From positions 806,001-870,000 of the forward strand of contig QEYB01001642.1 in assembly GCA_017562135.1 (NCBI GenBank): a stretch of 64,000 nt of DNA, in the 5' to 3' direction. The position numbers and the translations under genes were made by a program. The notes below the pieces were generated by a model that saw nothing but the letters and a program-made list of their open reading frames with translations, did no database searches and was not told the DNA's origin. This DNA is from Dipylidium caninum. Taxonomy: Eukaryota; Platyhelminthes; Cestoda; Cyclophyllidea; Dipylidiidae. Position 1 is the stretch's first letter; each line of letters starts with the position of its first letter. Below are positions 36,899 to 49,446 of this stretch, piece by piece.

Positions 36899-38584
36899 CT
36901 ACGAAACCATGTCATTCCAGAATCAGGCAAACCCCCTCGTCCCCACAGCCCGGGAACATGGCTTAAACTAAATCGGGCTAAAAGTGAAAAGTATCTGAAA
37001 ATCCATTGTGGCAAAATGGACATAGCAACGGTTTGGGATTTTAGGTTAAACTTACATATACGGATTATAATTACGTGTGGGTTTTTCATTATGAATTCTC
37101 ATATTTTCCAAGAGTTGGAAATAGTCGTATAAGCCCTACGGCAAATACCAAATTATTCGATATATTTTTATTCATAACCATTTTACACAGGTAATTTGTT
37201 ACATATGGGATGTAGCAGTTGGAATGTAACCGGGATGCCCTTTGTAGAAAGCCGACCAGGTAAATTTTGAAGCATATGGGTGTTCATCGAATCTTTACTG
37301 GGCTCTTTTTCTCATACATTTCAGCAAGAATTATTTGACCTATTAGCAATTCTCTGGAACCCGAAGCCACCTCAACTTTAACTTAAGCCTTTTCAAATTC
37401 TCAACGCAGTGCTTCGAATCCCACCAAAGGATGAGTAAGTTACCTCGACAAACACGAACTCAATTGATCACAAGCGAGAAAATGTGAAATAAAAGTCCCC
37501 AATTCCGGTATAGTATCAAGGTACTGCAAATATTAGCACAGTGAACATCCTTAATAGTTATATTAGAGACTTTTGTTGAAACGCTTGAGTCAAATGAATG
37601 TGGATTGCATCATTTATAGCCATGCCGCCGCCTCGGTGACTATCTCTGGGGAGAAGTTCTCTTCATTTTTGAGTACTCGTTCCATCAAGCGCACCTCATA
37701 TCATGGTTTGTGTAGTGTTTTTCCAGTTGTCTTTTCCCTTTGTAAATGAAAAACGGCTTATGAGTTATGAGGCTCGCTATAGAAAACTCCAAATATCTTT
37801 TTGGAGCAAACTTGGGATTTCGAACCCATCGCCAAGGCACTTTGGAAATGCGGTTGGCTTGTGAAACCACCTTTCCCCACAAAACCGGGCAATTTGCTAA
37901 ATGGTCGATTTCTCTACTTTTTCTTAAGCGAGACGGTTTTTGGTCGTACCTATATTATGCACTACACCCACTATATGGCGCTTTTCCTATGAAACTGAGT
38001 AATGGCTCGGTATTTCACCACAACTCATTGTTGCCCATAACACAGACGGACTCCTCACTGCTCTTGAAGAAGGCAATCATGAAAGAGAATGTATGGTGCC
38101 TTAGTACTTGTTTTGATGTATCGAGGCTCTCAAGTCTTCGTCATCTAGTAACTTAGCGCTTGTCAGCATGGCCCCCCCATAATGATGTGACTTCTGGCAA
38201 ATTCGGGAGGACTTGGGAGCTGTCAGTACGTCAACGGATGGTGTCTCTTCGTGCCCCGTCACCTTTTGATCATTTTCGGAGATGTTACGGATTCGAGACT
38301 GATTCAAAGTAGCTTCTTGAGCAGTTGTTTTCGTCACTTAACAGTCGAAATGACGCATTTCCATTAAAGAAAATTTGTAGCCTAAACTTATGTGTTACCG
38401 AGGGGTGATATGAGGCGTTGAGGATCGTAGAGCTTGTACATATTAGTTGCAAATGGGGTACCATTCGGAAATACAGTTCATTAATGGAAGGTAAAATGGT
38501 GTCTGTTCAGACTGAGATATATCAGTCTGTGAGGTCATTTTGTCAGGTTAGAGTAAGGCATTTTACAAAAAAGACATTTTTACG

Positions 38585-38772
38585 TTATATTTTATTCTTA
38601 GCCATTGATTCTGTCTCAGGAACCGCCGAGGGCTCCACAGCCTCCTTCCCGCTTTCCGTGTTAAAATCGCATGTCTCAGCAGTGTTGGAATCGCCATAAC
38701 ATCTCAGCAGGGTGGTTTTAATCTCTTCGAAGCTCCTCTTTACGTTGTGATGGGAAGCCGCATCGGCAGCCA
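38585..38772 (-). CDS. Possible last exon of an unrecognised protein
   Basis: On the minus strand an acceptor ACTCATGTTCAG is followed by an open stretch starting G-GAG-ATG, encoding EMAADAASHHNVKR, then an amphipathic SFEEIKTTLLRCYG and an acidic/Ser/Thr-rich end, closed by TAA. Codon content looks less random than nearby frames. I do not recognise the family, and no convincing upstream exon was found. It could be a chance frame. Confidence 0.2.
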
Positions 38773-40250
38773 TCTCCCTGAACATGAGTTCAATTTAGCG
38801 CAGTCGGCGTAAACGAAGGTGCCTTCTATACCAGTGAATATTACGTCTCGTGAAGAAGGTCCGATTTTAGTCTGACCTGGTAGCGATTTATAAATGGGAA
38901 AAATAGCTCCCTCCTTCCCGCACAGACGCCGAAGTCGAGGGGTGCTTCAATCCAAGTAGTCAACAGCAGATAATCTTCTCTGCTTCTGCTGGCGCTGTTT
39001 TGTCTTTTCGTCTTAGAGTTCTCTTGATGGCGATCCCTTTACGTGTGCAATTCGTTTTTGTGAACTTACATCAATCACTCAGACTTTAACATCCCAATTT
39101 TGGATTAATTGCGCCCTGCGGTGTGACTTGGAGACTCCATCCCTTCGGTCTAGTTATTACAACTAAAGGGTTCTCACTCTCGCAACGTCTTACGAGAGGG
39201 TAACTGATAAATAGGCCACAGACGTGTTATGCCGCCCAAAATCGGTAGCGACGACTGCGGTTTGAGTTTACTGTGCCGGTGTTAAGGGCTTCCGGAAAGC
39301 CCGCGGTACTCGTCTTGCGTTCACCTCCCCAAACCTCTTCCAATAATGTCGGCGGCTTAAAAGTTCTTAAGATGCGCTCTTGAGTTAAAAATCACTTAAT
39401 TTAGGACCGTAAATATTTTGTGTCGTCGGCGACCGGGGACTTAAAGGACCACTTTGCAGCTGATGTCCGTTTGAGCGCTCGGAGCGGGCGCGCACTCCGC
39501 CCCGCGTGCTGTGAACTTCGCCGTCCCTCTCCCCTCGCCCCTCTCGTTGCCTTCTCCTCTTCTATTTGGATGTGACATTCAGTCTAATTCGTAGTAACCC
39601 CTTTCTAGCACATCGGCAACTTGCGGTCGGGAAGTCGGCGTCAGGTGCAATTCAGACAACTGGGCGGACTGGCATGTCCACTTAAATGCCCTTCACCTAA
39701 AGCTGTGCCGAATCACTCTTTTTGTTCTCTCTCCTCTGACACTTGGTTTCGGTACACGGAGCTGCACTAACTCCTGGAACACCGAACTCCTCGTCGTCGT
39801 GGTGGGCTTCGCGTTAATACCACTCCCATGTATCCACTGGCGCTCAGGTGCTGCACTGCTATTTTCCTTCCGGCATTCGGTCATGCGGAATCCACAGCAG
39901 TGAGGATGAATCCGCGGAAGACAGATGCCTTATTGCTTGTCGGCTGAGAAGAAACTGAGTCCCTTTCCCATTGCCTTCCGTAAATAAGGGTCATTTTGGT
40001 TAGTGCGAGTATCGTCCGTTTGTGTGGGTTTGAGGAGATGTGATCGGTTCTGGACGTAGACTGTTGATTGCCCCACGCTTCGTATCGCTTTTACTGTCAA
40101 ATTGCACCGCAAATGCACGGAGACGTTTGGAGCACACTAAATGGCCCCCACCTCACCTCCCCCTTTTGCCAATGAAGAGACTCCTTGCCTTGAGCTTCCT
40201 CCACGGCCACCAGAACAACCACCAAAGGAGACAATTATCTTGTCACGTCG

Positions 40251-40277
40251 CCTCCTCCTCCTCCTCCTCCTCCTCCT
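40251..40277. repeat. (CCT)9 trinucleotide repeat
   Basis: Nine CCT triplets in a row. The surrounding plus-strand frame (40141-40509) would read this as poly-Leu, but there is no sign of a real gene there. Confidence 0.85.
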
Positions 40278-43133
40278 TATGGCTTCCACTTATAGCGGGT
40301 GGTGGCGCGGGCTTGCGAGCATTCTGGTCCGGAGTAGCCCGTCAGTAAGCAATCGCGTTTGGTCTCCTCTCCAACACACAAAGACCAACAAAATTAATTA
40401 CCCAAGGCATTTGTGCAATCCTTGTTCTACTAACCGGCGGTTCACTGGTTGTGCTACTCCCCGAGGACTGATTAACGCAAGAGGACCAAAGAAAGCGGAC
40501 AGTGTTTGAGATATCGGCCAGCTCTGGGTGGCCGATCAGAGCAAGGTGGGGCGAAGGGGAAAGTCTAACCGGCGGAATCCAATGCCGAGGTGGCGCGGAG
40601 TTGGGGACCAGGGGCGTTTGGCACTGCGCGCAGGGCTACAAATACACCCAACGCGTCAAACGACCATTTGGAGGCTGCATGCTGCGCAGTCTTGAGCAGA
40701 AGCCACTCGAAAACTGCAAACGAGGCTGGTCGCGAATGGCTCTAAGCGTGGCCGTTGTGAGGAGACGAGGTAATCGCTCACGTTCGTGCTGGGTGTTGGG
40801 GCGAGACTGGAGGACTGAAGCTGTCCAACGACATGGAGAGGCGGTTCCATAGCATGGCACGGGATTGTTTCTCCAGCTTTATGATGCCCTTTTTGCTGAC
40901 ACGTTGATGGAACATATGCCGGTCGTTATGGCAACCAGTAGGTTAACTTAAAATCTGCATTCTTCTGTGTCGCTAGTACTCCGCCTTCGGCACTCGGTTT
41001 TATCTGCCAACAGCACCTCCAATCGCAGTGGTTGTCCCAGGATAAGATAACCTTTAGGCTTCAGCTACAAGATGGGGCAACTGCCCCTTCAATTCGGTGC
41101 GGGAGGCGGGGAAAGACCTCCACATAGCCGGCCTCACTGACTGTTCGACCGCTCGGCAGGGCGCTTCTCTCGTGGGGAAGGAAAAGGTTAGTTCTCGCAA
41201 CAACCCTGTCGCGCCAAAAAAAAACCATTTCGGACCATGAGGACACAAATGGTATTTTCGCTCGAAAGTCACATGGGATTGTGGGATGCGCCTTGGTTGC
41301 CACCTTGGAGTGACACGAGGGCGGCAAAGGGCTTTCGTGTGATTGGACTGCCAAGTGGATAATGACAACGTCGAGACATTGCATTGCAAAGTACATCACC
41401 CTGTTTGTGTCTATCGCAAATGCTTTTGATGTCTCCGTTAATAAAGGGACTGAGTGGAATGTTTCCACTGACTGCAACCGATGCTTTTCACACGACAGAA
41501 ACGGCGAGCTTGAACCTTCCACGCATAGAAAACTGGGGAATTCGGACTACATCCCACCAGTTCGAAGCCGCACACTTTGGGACGTCCAATTAAAAAGTCA
41601 ACTCTCCCCGGTACTAAAGAAGACAGTGGTGGCTGTGCTTGAAGTTGCACTTGCAACCGGAACAGTAGAAGGTTTAAGTCATGAGGTAGATGGTGGTGAA
41701 TTGCCGGCGTCGAAGTGGTCCCTGCGGGAAGCTAGGAAGAGTAGTATGTGAGGCTGAAAAGAGCCGGAAGTTGGGTTGCGGGAGGAGGAATGAGCAGCGT
41801 CGGCTTTTTTAAAGTGAGGCAGACGGCCGGATTTCCACCTATAAGGGAGTCACGGACGTTCTTGGAGGAGGCCACCGACCTCGGCGTAGGTAGAAGGCAG
41901 ACCAGGAGATAAGTACTGCTACGAGGCTGAGGGAAATAAGTGATTCACTTCCGCCTACAAACGGGTCTTCCGGTAGACGTGGAAGGCGCCGCGGAACCCA
42001 TTTTATTTACAAGCACTGCAAACGACTGGCTTCTGCCTCTGAGCCACGAATGGGACCTGTGTCAGGCGTCAAGCGCAGTGGGCGTCTGTCAATGGCGTGG
42101 CACATAATCATTCTTTCGCAAGAGCACCTTGAGCGAATTGTGTTGGTTGGTAGATAAGATGGATGGGTGGGCGGACAGATAAGTCTTATCATTCCTGAAT
42201 CTCTTGCTCTCCTTGAGACCTTCCGAAGTGAGTACTGTAGGATCCTTGAGGTAGCAAAAGTGTTCAGACGGTTTTGCTATGTTTTAGAGTTTCGACAACT
42301 GCTGCCGGTCGCCCTGGCGCACTGTTTCAACCGGCGCGTAACGATATCCGGATATTCTTAAACGCTTGATTAGCGACACATGATTCTAGTCTGCGCCCAC
42401 CAATGACGTTTTGGCCTTAAATGAGACGGCGTGGCCTAATTAACCACATGAGTTGACAACCTTTGATCTGCGGTCAAAAACCCCCTGAACCGACATTGGG
42501 GCATGCATGCACTGAAGACTATATGCAGCGTACGCAATTCCTCCGCCTTACTCGCTTGCCCTCGTCCTTCGGTTCTGCCTGGGCGGCTAATCACATTCGG
42601 TGGGAGAGATGGAGTCGTTCTCTCGTTCCTGCACCACTTTTGGCAGAGGCCTCTTGCATGGCTAAGACTGTCTGTTTCGCCCTTTGAACTAGGTAATGGG
42701 CGATGAGCGCAATCATTCGGCCAGTCTGAGCTGAAGCTTTGACGTCTTTGACTTCAAACTTTGTCATTAGACCAGAGAGACATGCCCCGGTCACTATGGC
42801 AGGTCTTTATTGTCTTGCCTTAAAAGCGATAAGGGTTTAGTCACAGCTATTGCTACCGTCGTCAAGACGACGCCCTACACCGATTGGCACCAGCGCGTAG
42901 CCCTAATCATGACTCAACGTAATAGCTGTTTTCCCGCGTGGACATAATGACCCACACCCTCGCGTTCTCGTCTCTTCTCAGGCACGAGGCCTTCTTGTGC
43001 CTTCTCTCCCGCACACACGCACACACTCTGCCCCCGCTTTCCCTCCCCTCTCGCCCCCTTCCCCTCCCCTCTACCCATACGGGCGCACGTGCTGATGCGC
43101 GCAATCGATTTGCGGCGACACGAATATCCATGA

Positions 43134-43168
43134 CCAATGGCTGAGCTGCAAAACACGCGGCAGCCAAT
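43134..43168 (+). promoter_or_regulatory. Two CCAAT boxes upstream of the KLF gene
   Basis: CCAAT occurs at 43134-43138 and 43164-43168, 30 bp apart and about 290-320 nt upstream of the KLF ATG. Paired CCAAT boxes in a GC-rich flank fit an NF-Y type proximal promoter. No TATA box was identified, so the transcription start is unknown. Confidence 0.35.
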
Positions 43169-43453
43169 CGCATCTCTGAGCTGTTCTCAGAAAAGCGTAA
43201 GCCGTGCGTGCGTGCGAGTGTGCGCGAGCGAGCATGCTCAGAGCGAGGTACTGTCCGCCGATTGCGAACATACGTAGGCAGAGGCCTCTAAATTGCACCA
43301 CGCATTCTCTTTCCTGCGTACACCACGCACTCGCATAGTCGCAGCACACAAGCCACGCAAATACACGCTTATTCGGTTGAAGTGGTGTCCCAAGATTCCA
43401 CATAAAATCTACACCACGTCCTCGAGAATCCTGGTGCCTGTTTGTCCGTCATC

Positions 43454-46400
43454 ATGGCCGTGAGCTACACTGCCAACATCCCCGACAACTTCTCCAGTTA
43501 CCTCCTGCAAGACAACTATGAGTACAAGGTGTGTTACTCCCTCCTTTGTCATGCATTTTTTCCAAAAGTGCTCCACCCTATTTGACTTCATTCCCCAAGA
43601 GTTATCACCTCGCTTCCCATCGTCCCCCTCCGTCCTCCGTCCTCCGCCCCCCCCTCCCCCACCGGCCCCCTTCACGTGCACCCTTTGACGGGAGGGGGGG
43701 GGGGGCACCGTCCTCTTATACGACACCCGAGAAAGGCTTATGTCAGTGAGGTTGGCATGTTAGAGAGACGCACTCAGTCTCGGAAACTAACCGTCACACT
43801 ACGACAAAAAAATTGAATTCGGCCAAGGCACGGCATACCTGGCGGAGAATAAAATTCCCCTCGTTAAGGGAGGCAGGAGGGCGGGGGGCGTGGAGCGGAG
43901 CGTTGCTGTATAGTAGTCAGTGTGAAGACATCCCAATAAATTCCTCCCACATCATCAACATCGCAATTGCACCACCAGTCTCATCACGTAGTCAAAGCCT
44001 CTCAACGAAAAGCTGTAAATGTCTAATGATTCCCATACCATCTGTCCAAAACCGTAATTGTAACTTGGCATGGAACCGAAGAACACGGGCATCTTTGGAC
44101 CAGTTGAATGGTGGGTCCACTGATAGCATCGCTCTATAGATCACGTATACACAAGTGGTACAAACAGTCCTATCAAGAGGAGCCATCTGTGCCCCTGCAA
44201 AACATGACAGTAATTCGCTTTGGTGCTCCCTGGCATGCGTAACAAGCAGCTGAAGTTTTCCCCACTTGACTCGCCACCCTTCCCACTCCCCTGCCTTCTC
44301 ATCCGCGGATGTGGCGTCGCGGCCGGTGGTGTGGCGATGCCGCTAATCACCAAATGCATCGTCGACTGGCTTGTGACGCGTACGCTTTTGCCGATTTATC
44401 AATGGCGGCCTAAATCATCAGAATCTCGTGCATGATATGTCGCGGAGACGGGAGAAGGCGAACACTAACTTGCCTCAGCGGAGGGCTGCGGAGATTTGCG
44501 GAAGCCACGCCTTGCCGTGGAGCCGCCGAATAGCGCCTCCGGAAGGACATGACCCACCTGACGTGTCCCCCTCAGAGAGTGGAGGGCGACGATGGTGGCT
44601 GAGTGGGTCACGTGACTCCGGCACCGGTTTGGCTGTGTCTAGCCGGATTGGCTGAACACGGGAAGACTAGTGAAGTGGTTCATCTAGAAATCACGTCACA
44701 AACTTGTAATAGACGTTTTAATAATCAAATCCAACTAATGGGAGGCGCCGGGGCGTCGGGACGTCGGTTAGTGGAGTTGTCATGGGCGAATCCGATGCAC
44801 GCTTGCCTATACCTCGTCGATCATTTCGCCTGAACCGTTTGAGCGGCCAGCACTCGCGACCGGGGGGTTGTCGGGCGGGTACTGATGTTACCAGGCCAAA
44901 TTCCGGTTGGTAGTGCTATTGCTCAAACCGCAAAAGCCTAAGAGGCTCACACAGGCTGCTCGGCGTGCAGATTTCGCGGGTGAAATTCGCTGCCATGGTG
45001 GAACAGGTCTCAACAGGCTCGCAGACGCGGGCCGCAGTCAGCACGATGTGCATATGACTTGGACTGCGTGTGTCGACGTTAATGGGCCGTTTGCATGCCG
45101 TATCCTGCACACAGAACCGTAAAATTGACACACTTGTCACCCCTCCTCCGCCAGCCACGGCAGTAAGGCACGTGTCTCTGTGAGGACAAACTTGCGGAAG
45201 GAAGCACCGCAGCCCCAACCGTGCTTTCCTCTACGCAGTCGTGCCTCTGCCATTACCTTCGTTGGGAAATTAAAAAGGGCTGCTTTAGCGCGTAGCAAAT
45301 GTTGGATATGCATATTTCCAAGGGGGCATTCCTCTGAAACCTCGTCTTTCCTCACGAATAAAACGACTAAGTTTTTTGACTCGGGTTCAAATGACCGCCA
45401 CGCAGTGATGCCTTTCGGCACGGCTCACGAGTTGTTTGTCAATCACTCTTGCCCTCGCTGCTTTGAGCGGTTGCTTCCCCTGTTCCAACCATCCGCTCAG
45501 CCCGCCTCCCGTGGCCCTCCGGCAGGAGGTCGCCACGTTTTCACCTACGACTTGGGAGGAGGAGGTGCGTGCCTCATGCCAACCGCGTCAGTTCGAATCA
45601 TAAGCAGCTGCTCCTTGTTGGCGCTTCCACGCACTCCAACGTGCGGAGCAATTCTAGTGATGCCTCGCCCTCGTGTCACGTAGACAACGAGGACCGACCT
45701 CGCCCTTCCTGACGGCTGTCAGGTCTCCCACTGACTCCATGTCTACTTTGTCCTACGGCGCCACGAGCGGCGACATGGTGAAACAACTTTCAGGTCGACC
45801 GCAAGCAGAGGTCGGATGGACTGACATCCCCCTGTCGGATGCACTCATACGTCACTTCGATTTTACGACAAAAGGCGTCCTCGATGTTTTTCGAGGCATT
45901 TTTGAGAGTTTGGGTGTGTGCCGTTGAAAAGACTTACACCCAGTCCGCGGCATCCCCGGCTCCGCCGACCTTGTCTCTGCCCCAATTAAGCAGTTCTGGA
46001 GAGATTCTGACCGGATGACTTTTTCTCAAAATGCAACTTATTTCTAATCACAGTCCGCCCCTGACACTCAGACTCCTGTTTGCCTTATTTCCGTAATGAC
46101 TGAAAATGGGCGAAAATAACCGCTGGACAGTAGACTGTAAAGGATGTCTGTGTTTTCTCGCATTGCAGTCGCGACTTTCGTCAAGCTCTTCAACCTTTGA
46201 AGGATATTATCCCGGTGGTGTTTCCGTTACCCCCACAACAACATGTGATTCCGCCTCTAGCAGTGTTCTCAGTCGGTTCGAAAACCAGCAGGGCGGACCG
46301 CCACAAACAACACCACAGCCTCAACAACAACAACAACAACAACAGCAGCAGATACTGGATTTGGAAGGTCTCGATATCGACTTCATCCTCAGTAGTTCAG

Positions 46401-47326
46401 TGGAGCAGAGGGATGATGCTTCCACCACCACGTCTGTCTCGACCAGCGGCAACGGGGGGCACCTCGCACCCCTAGCCCAGTCTCCGCATTTCACGACGTC
46501 GAATCCCGTCACTTCAACCACAGCCGCCACCTCCGACATGATGTACCACAAGTCTGCATCCGCCACACCCTCTTCGACCACCGTGTTCACCGGCGTCGTC
46601 CCCGCGAATGGTTTCTCCTATGCCAATTTGGACCAAATCTCCGTCACGCAGTACACAACTCTCGGCGCTTCTCAACCTGTCAACCGTTGGGAGCAGTCGA
46701 GCTTCTACAGCACCGGCTGCGTCCCCCAGGCGTCTCTTCCGTCTTCTGCCTTCAAGGTGGCTCGCAAAGAGGACCTTCGATACCCGAGCTTTGGCTACCA
46801 ATTTTGTCCCCAAGTGTCCCACTTGCCAGAACCCACCCAGCAGCAAGCCTCTTCGGCGGCTGTCTACCAGACCTCCTTTATTTACCCGAAAGACCCTGAA
46901 TTCTACGCACAACGCAACCTGGTGAACGCGCTCACACCGCCGACCACCCCGCCAACCCTCGCCGCGAAGCCGCCGCCCACGCGGCGCCGAATGCGCGCGG
47001 CGGGTGGCGCCGGAGGCACGAAGTCGACCATCCCCTCAGTGAAGAAGAATGTGGCTCTGATACACATGTGCCCGTTCGGGACGTGCGCCAAGGCCTACTC
47101 CAAGTCCTCCCACCTGAAGGCGCACATGCGGGTGCACACGGGGGAGAAGCCGTTCCCTTGCGACTGGGTCGGGTGCAATTGGCGGTTCGCGCGATCCGAC
47201 GAGCTGACGCGACATTACCGAAAGCACACGGGCGACAAGCCCTTCAAGTGCGGCGTCTGTCAACGAGCTTTCGCGCGCAGCGACCACCTCACGCTGCACA
47301 TGAAGAAGCATCGCAATGCCAGCTAA
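43454..47326 (+). CDS. KLF: Krueppel-like transcription factor with three C-terminal C2H2 zinc fingers
   Basis: Two exons, 43454-43528 (25 residues, phase 0, donor GTGTG) and 46169-47326 (acceptor TTGCAG, stop TAA), give 410 residues. The first exon encodes [20 protein letters not shown] and on. The N-terminal region is Ser/Thr/Pro-rich with a ten-residue Gln run, followed by [14 protein letters not shown], an acidic-hydrophobic stretch that could be an activation motif. The fingers are at residues 326-348 (C-x4-C), 356-378 (C-x4-C) and 386-406 (C-x2-C), joined by TGEKPFP and TGDKPFK linkers. Recognition helices [18 protein letters not shown] and ARSDHLTLH match the KLF1/2/4 group, which binds GC-rich CACCC-type sites. 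A basic segment (TRRRMRAAG) precedes the fingers and may act in nuclear import. Assignment to the KLF family is firm; the exact subgroup is not, as the N-terminal half is diverged. Confidence 0.93.
43529..46168 (+). other. KLF intron 1 (2640 nt)
   Basis: Bounded by donor GTGTGT and acceptor TTGCAG. It is GC-rich with several chance open frames of 60-170 codons on both strands, none recognisable. It includes short C- and G-runs near 43650-43705. No additional exon could be supported. Confidence 0.6.
46322..46351 (+). repeat. CAA/CAG repeat encoding the KLF poly-Gln tract
   Basis: Seven CAA followed by three CAG triplets encode ten glutamines within KLF exon 2. The mixed codons suggest some age; length polymorphism between individuals is likely. 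Confidence 0.9.
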
Positions 47327-49420
47327 CATGTCGCCGTCTTCTCGTCGCATTTAGCTTCCTTCCTTCCTTCTTCCTCCTCCCCTCCCCTCCCTTCCCCTCC
47401 CTGTTGCTGTCGGTGCTGCTGCTGCCGCTACCGCCACCAACAGCGACTTCCTCCTAACCAACCGTCCTGACTTTCATTGTCTCTTTCGGCATGAGAACGA
47501 CTCTAAACACCGTAATGAAACATATCACCCACACTACGCATTACTCGGCTGTGCACCAAACCTGGTTACTGGCAGTATGGCAGTGCTTTTTTAACCTGTT
47601 GCCCACACTCCACTCGGAGAGGCACACGAGCGCGAGACCCACGTCTACGAATATGCGCGTCCTTTGTATGTTCTTGTTGACTAAGAGACCCGTACAACTG
47701 GCTGTGAATACGCCTTGGCGCTGGAGACTGACGGACTCACATGCACAAACGCCTCACACCTCCTCCTCCTCCTCCTCCCCCTCCTCATTGTCATTGGAAA
47801 GTGTATAAACGAAATGATGATGCCACCCGCCCCAGCCACCGCCCCCTCACCTCCGCCTAGTGTAGCATTTTGACAAGACTACTTCTTCTTCTTCCCTCAC
47901 CCCCGCGCCTGCTTCATCAGCGCCCATCGCTCCCCCCCCCCCTATCGACACACCTACTGATATCTTCCTACCCTGTTCAGCTTTTGCCTAAGCAAGGAAA
48001 ATACACTGATGTGATGTATTCTGTGGCTGGTTTTTCAACTAGACAAGCCACAAGAATGCGCATTTCATAGACATTTGGGATGCTACAGAAATGGGCAATC
48101 TAAAATTTCCCTTACACAGGCACGCGGCCAAAACTACGCCCTGGGGTGAAGTTGGGGGCGAGGTTGCGGCAACAACAGCAGCAGCAGCTGTCGCGGCGGC
48201 GGCGGCTGCGACGGTTGTTTGTGCACTGGGGCGCGAGGTTGGCCAGGTCCGGCCAGGTGGCCGTGAAAGCGATCATATCGCGACGTACGCTTCGACAGAG
48301 AGAGCGCGGTGGAAACGGAGGTTCTCTGGAGCCCCGCCGCCCCCCGCCCGCTACAGATCTCCCCGCTGACCGAACTGAAGGGGCCTCGAGGCGGTCAGGG
48401 GTTTTGCCTCCGCAAATGCTGGTCAGCAGTTGGGCGACGGTGCACTGATTGGGCGAAGGTGATAGGCAAAATGTTGTCACTGTTGCTATAGCAGCATCTA
48501 CCAGTGCAACAAGATTTGCAGGATTGTCTGATCACAGGGAGTCAATGAGACAAGAGTCGGGAGTGCGGAAGATATGCAAAATCCAACCTCATTGCCGCAA
48601 ACAGTTGGAGGGGCAACGCCGAAGAATACTCAGAGTGGAGGGCCTCCAGTTGTGTCGCCGGACAGCGGCGGGAGATGTGCGACGCGGAGGGGCGACTGAA
48701 TGCGATCTCCTACGCCCTTTCTTTCCCTCCAACCTGCCCCGCCTCTCCTCTCACCAAGATCTTCTCCAGACGACCAAGGTTCGTGCATTTACGCAATCTC
48801 TCCATGTCCTCTGCTGACGGATGCGAAGCAGAAAAGGGGGCGAGGAAGACAGTCCAGTGTAGGGAGCGTGGACACTACTGGTCAGCAGATTTATCTTGTG
48901 TCAGAGTAAACCTTACACGCTCGCTCATCGCCTAATCAACTGGTGCGAAGCAGAGGATTTCGGTGGCGATAAAAGTAATGGCGCACAGATCAGTTTGCTC
49001 GTTTCCGTCGTCGCCCGTCAACCTCGCCACTGCCGGTGGAGTGAAGCGAGGAGGCCGGAGCCGAAGCGCCGTTTACCGCTTCGGGCAGGGGTGACCTGCG
49101 AGCCTCCACGACGCGCCGGTCAGCCTCTTGCTCGACTGGCCTGGTTAGGTCAGTCGGCAAGCGTTAGACAATTCACCCACCGCATCTTTTCGGATGCCTC
49201 GCGGCGTACGTATGGATAAGACGGGAATATGCTTTCGGTCGCATCCGTCCATTAGGGCGACTCTGTTTTGAATGGGTTCCACCTCTCATTCCCTCTCTCC
49301 TTCTCATTCTTCCTCTCGGTAATTACGACTGACCACGCACATGCCTGCCTGCGTGCAGTCACTCGCGTGTAGTTGTACCACAGACGCGTACGTATTTTTG
49401 CTGCGTTGCCATGGCAGCTG

Positions 49421-49446
49421 TTCTTCTTCTTCTTCTTCTTCTTCTT
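49421..49446. repeat. (TTC)n trinucleotide repeat
   Basis: Eight TTC triplets plus two bases form an uninterrupted run in the gene-poor region downstream of KLF. Confidence 0.9.

Larger units (their letters stand above)
36899..43453. other. Region between PDCD5 and KLF, no confident gene
   Basis: About 6.5 kb. It should contain the PDCD5 5' end and the KLF promoter. Two minus-strand open stretches, 38101-38337 and 38585-38772, look more protein-like than their surroundings but match no family I recognise. From about 39.4 kb the DNA is GC-rich with many chance frames. A (CCT)9 run lies at 40251-40277. No RNA gene or mobile element was recognised. Confidence 0.5.

Noticed and set aside
37790..37850. 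TTCGAA-containing palindrome resembling a tRNA T-arm
   Set aside because: The T-stem does not pair properly and no A box, anticodon arm or acceptor stem lies at the right distance.
40141..40509. Frame with a poly-Leu run that mimics a membrane segment
   Set aside because: The Leu run is a translated (CCT)9 repeat and the rest has no protein character.
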